Shown: piece by piece, positions 38,201 to 45,928 of the stretch | Layout of the letters: the number at the start of each line of letters is the position of its first letter | Position numbering within the stretch: position 1 is the first letter of the stretch | Source: an uncultured Carboxylicivirga sp. | Lineage (GTDB): Bacteria; Bacteroidota; Bacteroidia; Bacteroidales; Marinilabiliaceae | Direction: 5' to 3' | DNA length: 64,000 nucleotides | NCBI GenBank assembly: GCA_947491945.1 | Contig: CANLLN010000002.1 | Span: 248,001 to 312,000, forward strand | Notes under the pieces: model-generated | Database searches by the model: none | Told to the model about the DNA's origin: nothing | What the model saw: the letters and a program-made list of their open reading frames with translations, nothing else | Made by a program: the position numbers and the translations under genes

Positions 38201-38285
38201 CAAGTTAGTACATTAGCCAAAAATACGCAAGTACAACAAAGGCGAAAACAATTACTTATCACCCCTTTAGCGGCATCAGATAATT

Positions 38286-39299
38286 TTATGCACTCTTAAT
38301 TTTACCCCTTAAAATATTGCTGACCGCCATGAAAAAATATCGTACATCGGTTAGAAAGGGAGACTTACTTTTCTCGGCCATATAAATGCGTTCGGCTTCA
38401 ATATTACCCTCACTATCCGGCATGTTAAGCGCCACATAAGGCGGAATACATCCGGGCTTAAACTTTACCCGTTGCTCCTGCACATCACGCGGCAATTCCT
38501 TGAAACGAGCAGAACTTAAGGGACGTACGCCTACAATAGCCAGCTCCCCTTTTAATACATTAATGAGCTGTGGCAATTCATCCAACCAGTATTTACGAAA
38601 AAATCTCCCCCACCGAACCAGACGAAAGTCATTGGCCGGCTTGCCCGCAGCATTGTAGCCATTGAGCTTAACCACATAATCCTGCAGGTACTCCGAAAAA
38701 GGATGCATGGTTCTGAGTTTATACACCTTCACTACTTGCTTATGAAGACCTATGCGCTGCAAACCAATTACCCAGCCATGTTTATCATCACACAGCTGCG
38801 CTTCACTGGTTTTCATGGCACAATAATAGAGAAGACCGTTAATAAAACGGTGCTCAATAAGTTCAAAGCCTGCCTGAGCAATACGCCCCAAAGCCTCGGC
38901 TCTGGCATACCTGGGTGTATTCGGATACCTTTGGTTGTTTGCAAATCCAGGTTTTCTTGGCATTATAGTATCTGTTTCATCAATCAGGCAGCAGCCAATG
39001 TACATCCCTGAGTCGGGCAAACCGCAATTCAGATGATAAAGATATTGCTCACTAGCATCGAGAGGATGCAAATCAATAAGCACCTGCACCTGCTTGGCAT
39101 GCCACTCAAAAGCGTTATCCGATTCATTGGAAGGTATAATATGCGCATTGCCAGCATAAGGCGAGATATTCTGTGTAATAAACCTACAAACGTCCACTCC
39201 TACTTGCTGCAACAGTGCTTCGCAAGGAAATTTGCTTTTCTGTTCAGGCATCGGGGAATGGTCAGTAATGCTTTGCAATAACTCAGTCTGTTTTGTCAT
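38286..39299 (-). CDS. Unusual sugar transferase without N-terminal membrane helix
   Basis: The likely start is ATG at 39299 (a GTG 15 bases earlier is in frame), giving 337 residues. The C-terminal half (about 185-330) is a bacterial sugar-transferase/phosphoglycosyl-transferase core: VYKLRTMHPFSEYLQDYV, FFRKYWLDELPQLINVLKGE and AIVGVRPLS. The usual N-terminal KR.FD membrane-embedded helix is missing. Instead residues 1-180 form a soluble region with ALGRIAQAGFELIEHRFING, faintly like the end of a methyltransferase domain. It may act with a separate membrane partner or be a remodelled enzyme. It follows the AMP-ligase operon with a 96-base gap. Confidence 0.72.
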   Translation of the reverse strand: MTKQTELLQSITDHSPMPEQKSKFPCEALLQQVGVDVCRFITQNISPYAGNAHIIPSNESDNAFEWHAKQVQVLIDLHPLDASEQYLYHLNCGLPDSGMYIGCCLIDETDTIMPRKPGFANNQRYPNTPRYARAEALGRIAQAGFELIEHRFINGLLYYCAMKTSEAQLCDDKHGWVIGLQRIGLHKQVVKVYKLRTMHPFSEYLQDYVVKLNGYNAAGKPANDFRLVRWGRFFRKYWLDELPQLINVLKGELAIVGVRPLSSARFKELPRDVQEQRVKFKPGCIPPYVALNMPDSEGNIEAERIYMAEKSKSPFLTDVRYFFMAVSNILRGKIKSA

Positions 39300-39395
39300 A
39301 CAATCTTGCTTCACTGTAATGATATAAAAATTATATATAACACTGAAAACTAATTGATAACAGGGCTATTTTTCTACATTAACTAACAAAAAAAG

Positions 39396-40859
39396 CTATT
39401 TTTCGACTTTCACCTTTTTACCGGCTGCATTAAAATTCAAGCGTTGAGTAAACTCAAAAATCTGTGGTATCTTATAACTAACCAGCTGTTGTGCACAATG
39501 CATTTTTAAAGCAGATTCGGTGACTTTATCATCATCGGGATTAATCACTACGGTGGCCTTGATGGCTTCGCCCAGCACAATATCCTCCTGAGCTGAAATG
39601 GTACAATCCACCACTCCATCAAGCCCCACAATCACCGCTTCAATCTCCTTGGGACTCACGCGACGCCCCCCCACTTTGATAATTTCCTTTTTACGAGCCG
39701 CATGATAGATAAAACCATCAGCATCTACCCGGGCCAGATCACCTGTGTAAAGCCAACCATCACGTAGGGTGTGCGCAGTTTCTTCCGGATCCTGATAGTA
39801 GCCCAGCATTACATTATCACCCTGTGCTATTATTTCGCCCACCTCATCTTCCGCAACAGATTCACCTTGTTCATTCACCACTTTTAATGTCACATCGGGT
39901 ATCCCTTTTCCCAAAGAGCCCAGCTTATCCTTTAAACGATCCGGTGGAAGATAAGATAAGCGAGCGGTAGCCTCTGTCTGCCCATACATTACATAGAATA
40001 AAATGTTTGGCTGATGCTTTTGAAACTCCTCAATAAAAGCCGTATGCAGCTTACCACCCGCCTGTGTCACATAACGCAATGCCGGAAAACTTGAATTTTT
40101 AAAGGCATCAGTCTTGCGCAATAGTATCTGAAAATGACTGGGCACCCCCGCAAAACCGGTACATCGATATTTCATTAAATCCTCAATGACAGAGTTGAGT
40201 AGTATAAAAGTGTTATTAAGTACAATTGCCCCTCCCACCTTCAGATGCGTGTGCAAGAGCGATAAGCCATAACAGTAAAAAAAAGGCAATACCACCTCCA
40301 TCACATCTGCACTTGTGAGATGCAGGTAATCGATGATGGATTGTGTATTGGCCATGATATTACGATGTGAAATCATCACACCTTTTGGCAAAGCCGTAGA
40401 GCCGGAGGTAAATATAATTTGTGCAAGCTTATCATTACCAACCTTACCGGACTGCCAGGGCACATGGGATTCTGCTTTTAATAATTCATCCAGATTGGGT
40501 TCTGTTAACACCTGCCTTAGGTCTGGCTTGATACGTGCTTCCACCTGACGCGATAAAACTGCATATTGGGCTCCACAACGCATGATAATATCCTCAAAAC
40601 CCGCCTTTTCAAGCTGCGGATTAAGGGGCACCACCACATTACCCGATTTCATAATGGCCAGGTAGCTTATTACTGAATAATGGCTATTGGGCATCATCAA
40701 AATAATATTGTTGCCGGTGCCCACCGCTTGTTCGAACCACGCGCTCAGCTTGGCTACCCCATCGGCCAAGTCGCGGTAGGACAATGAAGAACCTCGTCCC
40801 AAAATAAAATTATCAGATCTTTCCGTGTGCTCTTGCAATAGATAATCAACACAATTCAT
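39396..40859 (-). CDS. AMP-forming acyl-CoA/acyl-ACP ligase
   Basis: The 487-residue protein activates a carboxylic acid as acyl-adenylate and passes it to a thiol. Motifs in order are the P-loop-like IIFTSGSTALPKGVMISHRN (about 149-168), YGQTEATARLSY and YTGDLARVDADGFIYHAARK, then KEIIKVGGRRVSPKEIEAVI. The catalytic lysine is near the end (NFNAAGKKVKVEK). It is shorter at the C-terminus than most long-chain ligases. Its place 6 bases after the NAD-synthetase-like gene, in one operon with an acyl carrier protein and AsnB, suggests it loads that carrier protein. Similar ligases occur in exosortase-A-type polysaccharide clusters; the acid is unknown. Confidence 0.88.
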   Translation of the reverse strand: MNCVDYLLQEHTERSDNFILGRGSSLSYRDLADGVAKLSAWFEQAVGTGNNIILMMPNSHYSVISYLAIMKSGNVVVPLNPQLEKAGFEDIIMRCGAQYAVLSRQVEARIKPDLRQVLTEPNLDELLKAESHVPWQSGKVGNDKLAQIIFTSGSTALPKGVMISHRNIMANTQSIIDYLHLTSADVMEVVLPFFYCYGLSLLHTHLKVGGAIVLNNTFILLNSVIEDLMKYRCTGFAGVPSHFQILLRKTDAFKNSSFPALRYVTQAGGKLHTAFIEEFQKHQPNILFYVMYGQTEATARLSYLPPDRLKDKLGSLGKGIPDVTLKVVNEQGESVAEDEVGEIIAQGDNVMLGYYQDPEETAHTLRDGWLYTGDLARVDADGFIYHAARKKEIIKVGGRRVSPKEIEAVIVGLDGVVDCTISAQEDIVLGEAIKATVVINPDDDKVTESALKMHCAQQLVSYKIPQIFEFTQRLNFNAAGKKVKVEK

Positions 40860-40865
40860 ATACGA

Positions 40866-41849
40866 TCAGTTATAGTTGTGGATGGGTGGTCGTCGCAGAT
40901 AGTCTGTGGTTCTTTTCTTACGCTCAAAATTTCGGAAAATGCGCTCAATATCTAGGCGTTCCTTACCCATCACCGATGCTACTTCTTCGGGCTGGTAACC
41001 ATTCTCCCAGGCATACCACAGTAAATCCATCGCTTCAAAAGGCATTTGATAGAAGAACTCCTCCTGGGTCTGTTCGGCGCTGTAGGTGTCGGTGGTTGGC
41101 GTTCGTTCGATAATCTCGCGGGGCACTCCCAGGGCATGCGCCAACTCATACACCTGTGTTTTATACAAATCACCAATGGGCATCACATCAGCCCCTCCAT
41201 CGCCGTACTTCACAAAAAATCCCTGCTGCACCTCATGCTTATTGGGTGTTCCTATCACTGCATAATGGCGTGCTTCTGCGTGATAGTAGAGCATGGTCAT
41301 GCGGCTACGCTGCTTAAAGTTAGAAGCTGCCACAATCTGAAGATATTCGGCCATGGGCAGGCGCTCGCTCTGCTCCCTTCCATCAGCAAAAATGACGGTA
41401 AGGTAAAACACAGGTGGCAGGTTAGAGTTAATAAATTCTTCCGGAATGACAATCTTCATCTTGTCGCTATCCGGATTATAACTGGGTATCACTCGCTTAA
41501 CAGCTTCATCGCGCCGTTGGTAACAGGCAAAGCCATCCAAAGCAGCGCTGATGTTCTCTTCCACCACTTCAATCCCAAACTTATTCGCCAACTTAAGTGC
41601 AAAGGCTTTGCTATCGCCACTGGAATCCTTTTCAGGCAGCATTACCCCCAAAACCTTATCGGCACCAAAGGCCTTTACTGCCAAAGCCAATGTTACCGAT
41701 GAATCGATGCCACCGCTAATGCCCACAACAGCTCCCTGCCTTCGTAACACACGAGTTACATCATTTTTAAGACGTTCAACAATATGGTTGATGGTAGCCT
41801 GAACATCATTGATTTTTATGAGATCTTTTGAAAAAACGGGTTTGGTCAT
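40866..41849 (-). CDS. NAD synthetase-like PP-loop amide synthase
   Basis: The 327-residue protein is homologous to ammonia-dependent NAD synthetase. The PP-loop is VVGISGGIDSSVTLALA. Other conserved segments are RSRMTMLYYHAEARHYAVIG, GTPNKHEVQQGFFVKYGDGG and MPIGDLYKTQVYELAHALG. It is some 50 residues longer than bacterial NadE because of an insertion at about 115-175 (DEAVKRVIPSYNPDSDKMKI and following). That insertion and the operon (ACP, AsnB, AMP-ligase) suggest that it adenylates and amidates another carboxylate in a surface-polysaccharide pathway, not necessarily deamido-NAD. It could still be the cell's housekeeping NadE; the window cannot rule that out. Confidence 0.75.
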   Translation of the reverse strand: MTKPVFSKDLIKINDVQATINHIVERLKNDVTRVLRRQGAVVGISGGIDSSVTLALAVKAFGADKVLGVMLPEKDSSGDSKAFALKLANKFGIEVVEENISAALDGFACYQRRDEAVKRVIPSYNPDSDKMKIVIPEEFINSNLPPVFYLTVIFADGREQSERLPMAEYLQIVAASNFKQRSRMTMLYYHAEARHYAVIGTPNKHEVQQGFFVKYGDGGADVMPIGDLYKTQVYELAHALGVPREIIERTPTTDTYSAEQTQEEFFYQMPFEAMDLLWYAWENGYQPEEVASVMGKERLDIERIFRNFERKKRTTDYLRRPPIHNYN

Positions 41850-41859
41850 ATTTAGAATA

Positions 41860-43833
41860 TTAATAGGTTACCTTTTCTTTATTGCGAACAATGCCACGCA
41901 GCACACTCCCTTCATCAGATGGCTTAAAATCGGCAATATACTTATCGTGCAAAATTTGGGTGGATAACACAGCCATTAGCGCCATATTATCCTGCTCGGC
42001 CACATCACGGCTCTGGCTGATACGGATCAATAAAGCACCCACCTTCTGAGGATTAAAGAGTTGTGCCGCACGAATACTATCCGGATTCAAATATTCATCA
42101 ATCAATACCTTATTGCGAAGTAAAGCCTGCGCTATGGGCGCACGGTAGGCCTGTTTAGAACGCTTCAACACAGCCTCAGGGAGCTGTTGAGCCATCATCT
42201 GCTTAAGCACATATTTCTCGTTGAGCCCCTTCAACTTAAAGTTATCAGGCAGAGAAGCACAAAACTCAGCCACACGATGATCAAGAAACGGATAACGCCC
42301 TTCCACCGAATTGGCCATGGCCATACGATCGCCTTGTGAAGACAACAGATAGCCCGACATGAACAGGCGTGACTCAATGGCCTGAGCCTTTTCCAAAGCC
42401 GTGTAATTTTGAAACTCACCCTCCAATTGCTCTGCCATCTTTTCAACTGGATTATATCCATCCAGGGTCTCCAACAAGGAAGGGTGTAACAGTTTGGTAA
42501 GCTGCGTGCCATTTTTCCAGCGCAACAAATGTGAATATACCGGTGATTGCGTCTCGCCCAGTCGGTAGGCAAAGAAGAGCTTTAGCATCATGGGACTTGC
42601 ATTGGCCAGTTGTGGAATATAAGGATATAGCTTCTTCAGTAACAGGGGGCGAATGACCGACTGCGGCTGACGCGCCCAAAAATGGCGGATCAAAGTTTCC
42701 TTAAAGATATTATAGCCGCCCAGCAGCTCATCAGCTCCTTCGCCTGTCAGCACCACTTTAATACCCTGCCGGCGCACAAGACCCGACAGCAACATCATGG
42801 GGATGGGGGCAGTGCGCAAAATGGGCGCTTCTGCATGATACACGGCTTGAGGCAGCCAATTGGCAATGTCCTCATTGGTACAGGTCACATGCTCATGACG
42901 TGTCTTTAAAAATGAAGCCACTTTATTCTGATAGGCCGATTCATCGTATTGGGCATCCTCAAAGCAGATGGAGAAAGTATTCAGCACCGAAGGATCTATC
43001 TCCTTCACCAAGGCGGTTGTAACGCTCGAGTCAAGTCCGCCACTGAGATAGGCAGCCACCTGTACATCAGCACGCAAGCGCAGAGAAATACTACTTTTCA
43101 ATAAGCTACGCAATTCCTCAGCCGCCTCATTCACAGTGCCTTTAAAACCCTGATGACCTAAAGAATACTGCCAATACGACGCTTTTGTTATGCTGCCTTG
43201 GTCAAAAGAAAGGTAATGCCCGGGCGGCAACTCATAAATGCCCTCAAAAAACGTATTGGGTGACTGTGGTGCCCAATGCACAAAGCTTTCCTTAAGGGCG
43301 GCATAGTTAATACTGCGAGCCACATTTGGATGACTTAGCAAACATTTTATCTCCGAGGCAAATATCAGTTCATCACCCTGTTGCGTATAGTACAAGGGGC
43401 GAATACCGAAACGGTCACGCGCCAAGAAAAGAATTTTTTTACGCTCGTCCCATATCGCAAAGGCAAACTGACCGTTTAATGCCTGTAAACAATCAGCACC
43501 ATATTCCTCATACATGTGCAGCACGACCTCAGTATCGCAATTTGTACGAAAACGATGTCCTTTTTTGCGCAGTTCATCACGCAGTTCCGGATGATTATAT
43601 ACTTCGCCATTATAGGCAATCCATAAACTACCTTCCTGATTACACAAGGGCTGTTGTCCGCTTCCTAAGTCCACAATACTCAGGCGCACATTGCCCATGC
43701 CACACTGGGGTGAAATATATAGACCCGTTTCATCGGGCCCGCGATGCTGTATGCGGGTCAACATAGTGTTGAGCAGGCGCTCATGTTGCACTGCCTCTCC
43801 CTTATAATTGGTGAAACCTACAATACCACACAT
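41860..43833 (-). CDS. asnB: Glutamine-dependent asparagine synthetase-like amidotransferase
   Basis: The 657-residue protein has an N-terminal class II glutaminase domain with Cys2 as nucleophile (MCGIVGFTNYKG), RLSIVDLGSGQQPL and IAYNGEVYNHPEL. A synthetase domain follows with the PP-loop VAAYLSGGLDSSVTTALVKE, then VVLTGEGADELLGGYNIFKE and VEGRYPFLDHRVAEF. Length fits the AsnB/exosortase-associated amidotransferase group. It lies 9 bases after the ACP gene and 10 before the NAD-synthetase-like gene, so it is more likely an amide-forming enzyme of this operon than general asparagine synthesis. A real asparagine role is not excluded. Confidence 0.88.
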   Translation of the reverse strand: MCGIVGFTNYKGEAVQHERLLNTMLTRIQHRGPDETGLYISPQCGMGNVRLSIVDLGSGQQPLCNQEGSLWIAYNGEVYNHPELRDELRKKGHRFRTNCDTEVVLHMYEEYGADCLQALNGQFAFAIWDERKKILFLARDRFGIRPLYYTQQGDELIFASEIKCLLSHPNVARSINYAALKESFVHWAPQSPNTFFEGIYELPPGHYLSFDQGSITKASYWQYSLGHQGFKGTVNEAAEELRSLLKSSISLRLRADVQVAAYLSGGLDSSVTTALVKEIDPSVLNTFSICFEDAQYDESAYQNKVASFLKTRHEHVTCTNEDIANWLPQAVYHAEAPILRTAPIPMMLLSGLVRRQGIKVVLTGEGADELLGGYNIFKETLIRHFWARQPQSVIRPLLLKKLYPYIPQLANASPMMLKLFFAYRLGETQSPVYSHLLRWKNGTQLTKLLHPSLLETLDGYNPVEKMAEQLEGEFQNYTALEKAQAIESRLFMSGYLLSSQGDRMAMANSVEGRYPFLDHRVAEFCASLPDNFKLKGLNEKYVLKQMMAQQLPEAVLKRSKQAYRAPIAQALLRNKVLIDEYLNPDSIRAAQLFNPQKVGALLIRISQSRDVAEQDNMALMAVLSTQILHDKYIADFKPSDEGSVLRGIVRNKEKVTY

Positions 43834-43842
43834 AGCTATTTT

Positions 43843-44085
43843 TTAGCTTACCAATGCCCTTTTTCGCTCCAGATAATCAGCAATGCGTTGCACACTACCA
43901 AAATTTTCTTCCTGCAGGTCAGTATCCTCGGCTACTACACCAAATTCTGATTCCAGAAAGGTGATTAAATTTAATAATGCCATGGAGTCAAAAATTCCCT
44001 CCTCGAAAATGAGGGTATCGTCTTTAATAATCCCAGGATCGGTATAGGTTGCCTCTGCAATAAAATCACGGATTTTGTCTTTCAT
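43843..44085 (-). CDS. Acyl carrier protein
   Basis: The 80-residue protein has a typical four-helix ACP pattern with the phosphopantetheine site Ser34 in EEGIFDSMALLNLITFLESE (Asp-Ser-Met instead of the common Asp-Ser-Leu). It is not next to fatty-acid genes; it opens the operon with AsnB, the NAD-synthetase-like protein and the AMP-ligase. It is therefore probably a specialised carrier for an acyl or amino-acyl group. The overall charge is strongly acidic, as expected. Confidence 0.88.
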   Translation of the reverse strand: MKDKIRDFIAEATYTDPGIIKDDTLIFEEGIFDSMALLNLITFLESEFGVVAEDTDLQEENFGSVQRIADYLERKRALVS

Positions 44086-44170
44086 AGTTCAAGCCATTTT
44101 ATGATTGGATTAGCATTCGTTATGTTGCTCACTCATATGGTAAAAGATGTGTTAACCAATTAAATATATC

Positions 44171-44209
44171 AAAAAAAAAAAGCACCTGAACAATACTTTG
44201 CCCAAGTGC
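44171..44209 (-). terminator. Terminator of the W-repeat T9SS gene
   Basis: On the minus strand GCACTTG (44209-44203) pairs with CAGGTGC (44188-44182), a 7-base stem with a 14-base loop, followed by a run of 12 T residues with one G-T pair in the stem. It lies just beyond the stop codon at 44271. Confidence 0.85.
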
Positions 44210-44270
44210 CTGATTTAATAGACTAACCGTCTGTTTATCACAATCAATGACCTATCACTGATAAGCTTTG

Positions 44271-45563
44271 CTATTTTTTGATAAACTTCACTGTGCTTTC
44301 CCCTCCTTCAAACTTAACAAGCAGAATATACACACCCGCTTTAAGACGACTAACATCAATGCTACGTCCACTTGCCATCACCTCCTGTGTGTGCACTACT
44401 TTGCCATCCATCGAACAGATAGCCAACTCACGTGCCTCGCCCTTATAATTCATTATCAAGTAATTTTCAGCAGGATTCGGATAAACGCTTAGACCAAAAT
44501 CCTCCTGCTCTTTCACATCCTCGCCTGAGGCTGTCATGGGTTGATAATGATAAACGGTTTTTAAATACTTATCGTAGTCTTCAGTCTGCGAATTATAGTA
44601 ATAAATTGACTCTTCTGTCTTAATACCATCCTTGTTATACCCAAGGACAATTCGCTTATAGGGCAGCCAATCACTTAAAATGGCATCCCATTGCTCAAGG
44701 TTTCGCTCCAACAACTGTCCATTATTCCCCAACTCGTCGCTTTGTCTCACTGAAGGTGCCCAATCATCTAATGCGACATCCCAGTTTTCTCGCACTTCTA
44801 TTCGTATATTAGGCTGAGCGTTATTAATTTCCACCAGGCGCACATTCTCCCACTGCTGATTACTCTCATCCCGATCTATGATTTCCTGACGCAGTAACTT
44901 TCCGGATGCATCGTAAGTCTGCAGCACCTGCCATTCATCTTTCCACAGCCTTGTATCAGCATCGAAGGACTGATTGACTACCTCCACAAGTTTTCCGTTT
45001 TCATCATAAACCCTATCGTACTTCCAGTAAGAAATCCATGAATTGGTCCCGGCATCCCAATAATCCGTGTTATAGGCCTGAAAATGTCCGGCAGAACTAT
45101 ACAACTGCTTCTGCTGCCAAACGTTCTGCCAGGCATTATCTTTCCACTCGGCATAACGAATGCTCAACTGTCCATTAACCGGATTATTGTCGTAATACTT
45201 AGTCCATGTATTTTTCCATGTATCATTACTCTCATCCCATCGCTGCTCCAACTGTTGAACAACATTCTCATTTGTATAGATGTACTGTAAACGTGTTGCA
45301 TCCTGCCAGTTATTCAATGCCTTAGTTTGTACCTGTGAATTAATCAGGTCTTTTTCATCGTTATACACAAATGATTCGCAACCTACCAGCGACCACATAT
45401 CATTTTGTACTATATAGGTATAAACTGAATCCAGCCGATAGTAGAAGCTATCTGATATTTCTACAATCTGACCACTTCCCAGGCCTTTCGCCTGTAATTC
45501 AAGCTGCGCCCCAATGGGCTTAAAACACGCCACCAAGGCCGCCACAATCAAAATCTTTCTCAT
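44271..45563 (-). CDS. T9SS-sorted protein with tryptophan-rich repeats
   Basis: The start is ATG at 45563: the frame is open to 45626, but the promoter lies over that upstream part. The resulting 430-residue protein has a signal peptide (MRKILIVAALVACFKPIGAQ). A central region (about 40-345) is built of about eight repeats of 35-40 residues, each with Trp-N3/5-Trp, a Tyr and a G(K/Q)L turn, such as RWDESNDTWKNTWTKYY and FDADTRLWKDEWQVLQTYD. The C-terminus (about 355-430) is a type A sorting domain (VYPNPAENYLIMNYKGEARE, ending VKFIKK). No catalytic motif is evident. The repeats suggest a long extended beta structure on the cell surface. Confidence 0.8.
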   Translation of the reverse strand: MRKILIVAALVACFKPIGAQLELQAKGLGSGQIVEISDSFYYRLDSVYTYIVQNDMWSLVGCESFVYNDEKDLINSQVQTKALNNWQDATRLQYIYTNENVVQQLEQRWDESNDTWKNTWTKYYDNNPVNGQLSIRYAEWKDNAWQNVWQQKQLYSSAGHFQAYNTDYWDAGTNSWISYWKYDRVYDENGKLVEVVNQSFDADTRLWKDEWQVLQTYDASGKLLRQEIIDRDESNQQWENVRLVEINNAQPNIRIEVRENWDVALDDWAPSVRQSDELGNNGQLLERNLEQWDAILSDWLPYKRIVLGYNKDGIKTEESIYYYNSQTEDYDKYLKTVYHYQPMTASGEDVKEQEDFGLSVYPNPAENYLIMNYKGEARELAICSMDGKVVHTQEVMASGRSIDVSRLKAGVYILLVKFEGGESTVKFIKK

Positions 45564-45605
45564 CACAATATTATAATTCAGGTGTTTTTTTTGCTTTCTA
45601 CGGCG

Positions 45606-45636
45606 CAAAATTAAAAATGTTGTCATTTATCACAAA
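45606..45636 (-). promoter_or_regulatory. Consensus Bacteroidota promoter of the W-repeat gene
   Basis: On the minus strand TTTG (45636-45633), exactly 19 bases, then TAATTTTG (45613-45606) match the TTTG-N19-TAnnTTTG consensus fully. Transcription would start near 45600, which fixes the ATG at 45563 as the start codon. Confidence 0.8.
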
Positions 45637-45928
45637 TAACAATCACTTAATCACCTAAAATAACACACTCGCAGGCAGTACAATAGCCTTTATCAAATGT
45701 GCAAATGATGAGATATTATGAATCGAACTAACGCTTAGTGTGTAACATTACTGTAAAGTACAATTTCCTGTGTTTGATATAATCAGCAATAATGGCCAAC
45801 TAATAATTATTTATAAATTATTATTATGAAGCTATTTTTTTGATGTGAAATAAATCGCATTTAAGACATTTTGAGCCTGTTAAGCCATTATCTTAATTAA
45901 TTCTAAATAATGTTGGGACGATATTTTT
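45637..45928. other. AT-rich gene-free stretch between capD and the W-repeat promoter
   Basis: No coding signal is visible. It includes an imperfect AT-only hairpin, TAATAATT (45801-45808) with AATTATTA (45816-45823), that is not followed by a clear T-run, so I do not call it a terminator. Confidence 0.4.

Noticed and set aside
41046-41702. A 218-codon open frame on the plus strand
   Set aside because: It lies entirely antisense to the NAD-synthetase-like gene, which has strong family motifs; the frame is a shadow.
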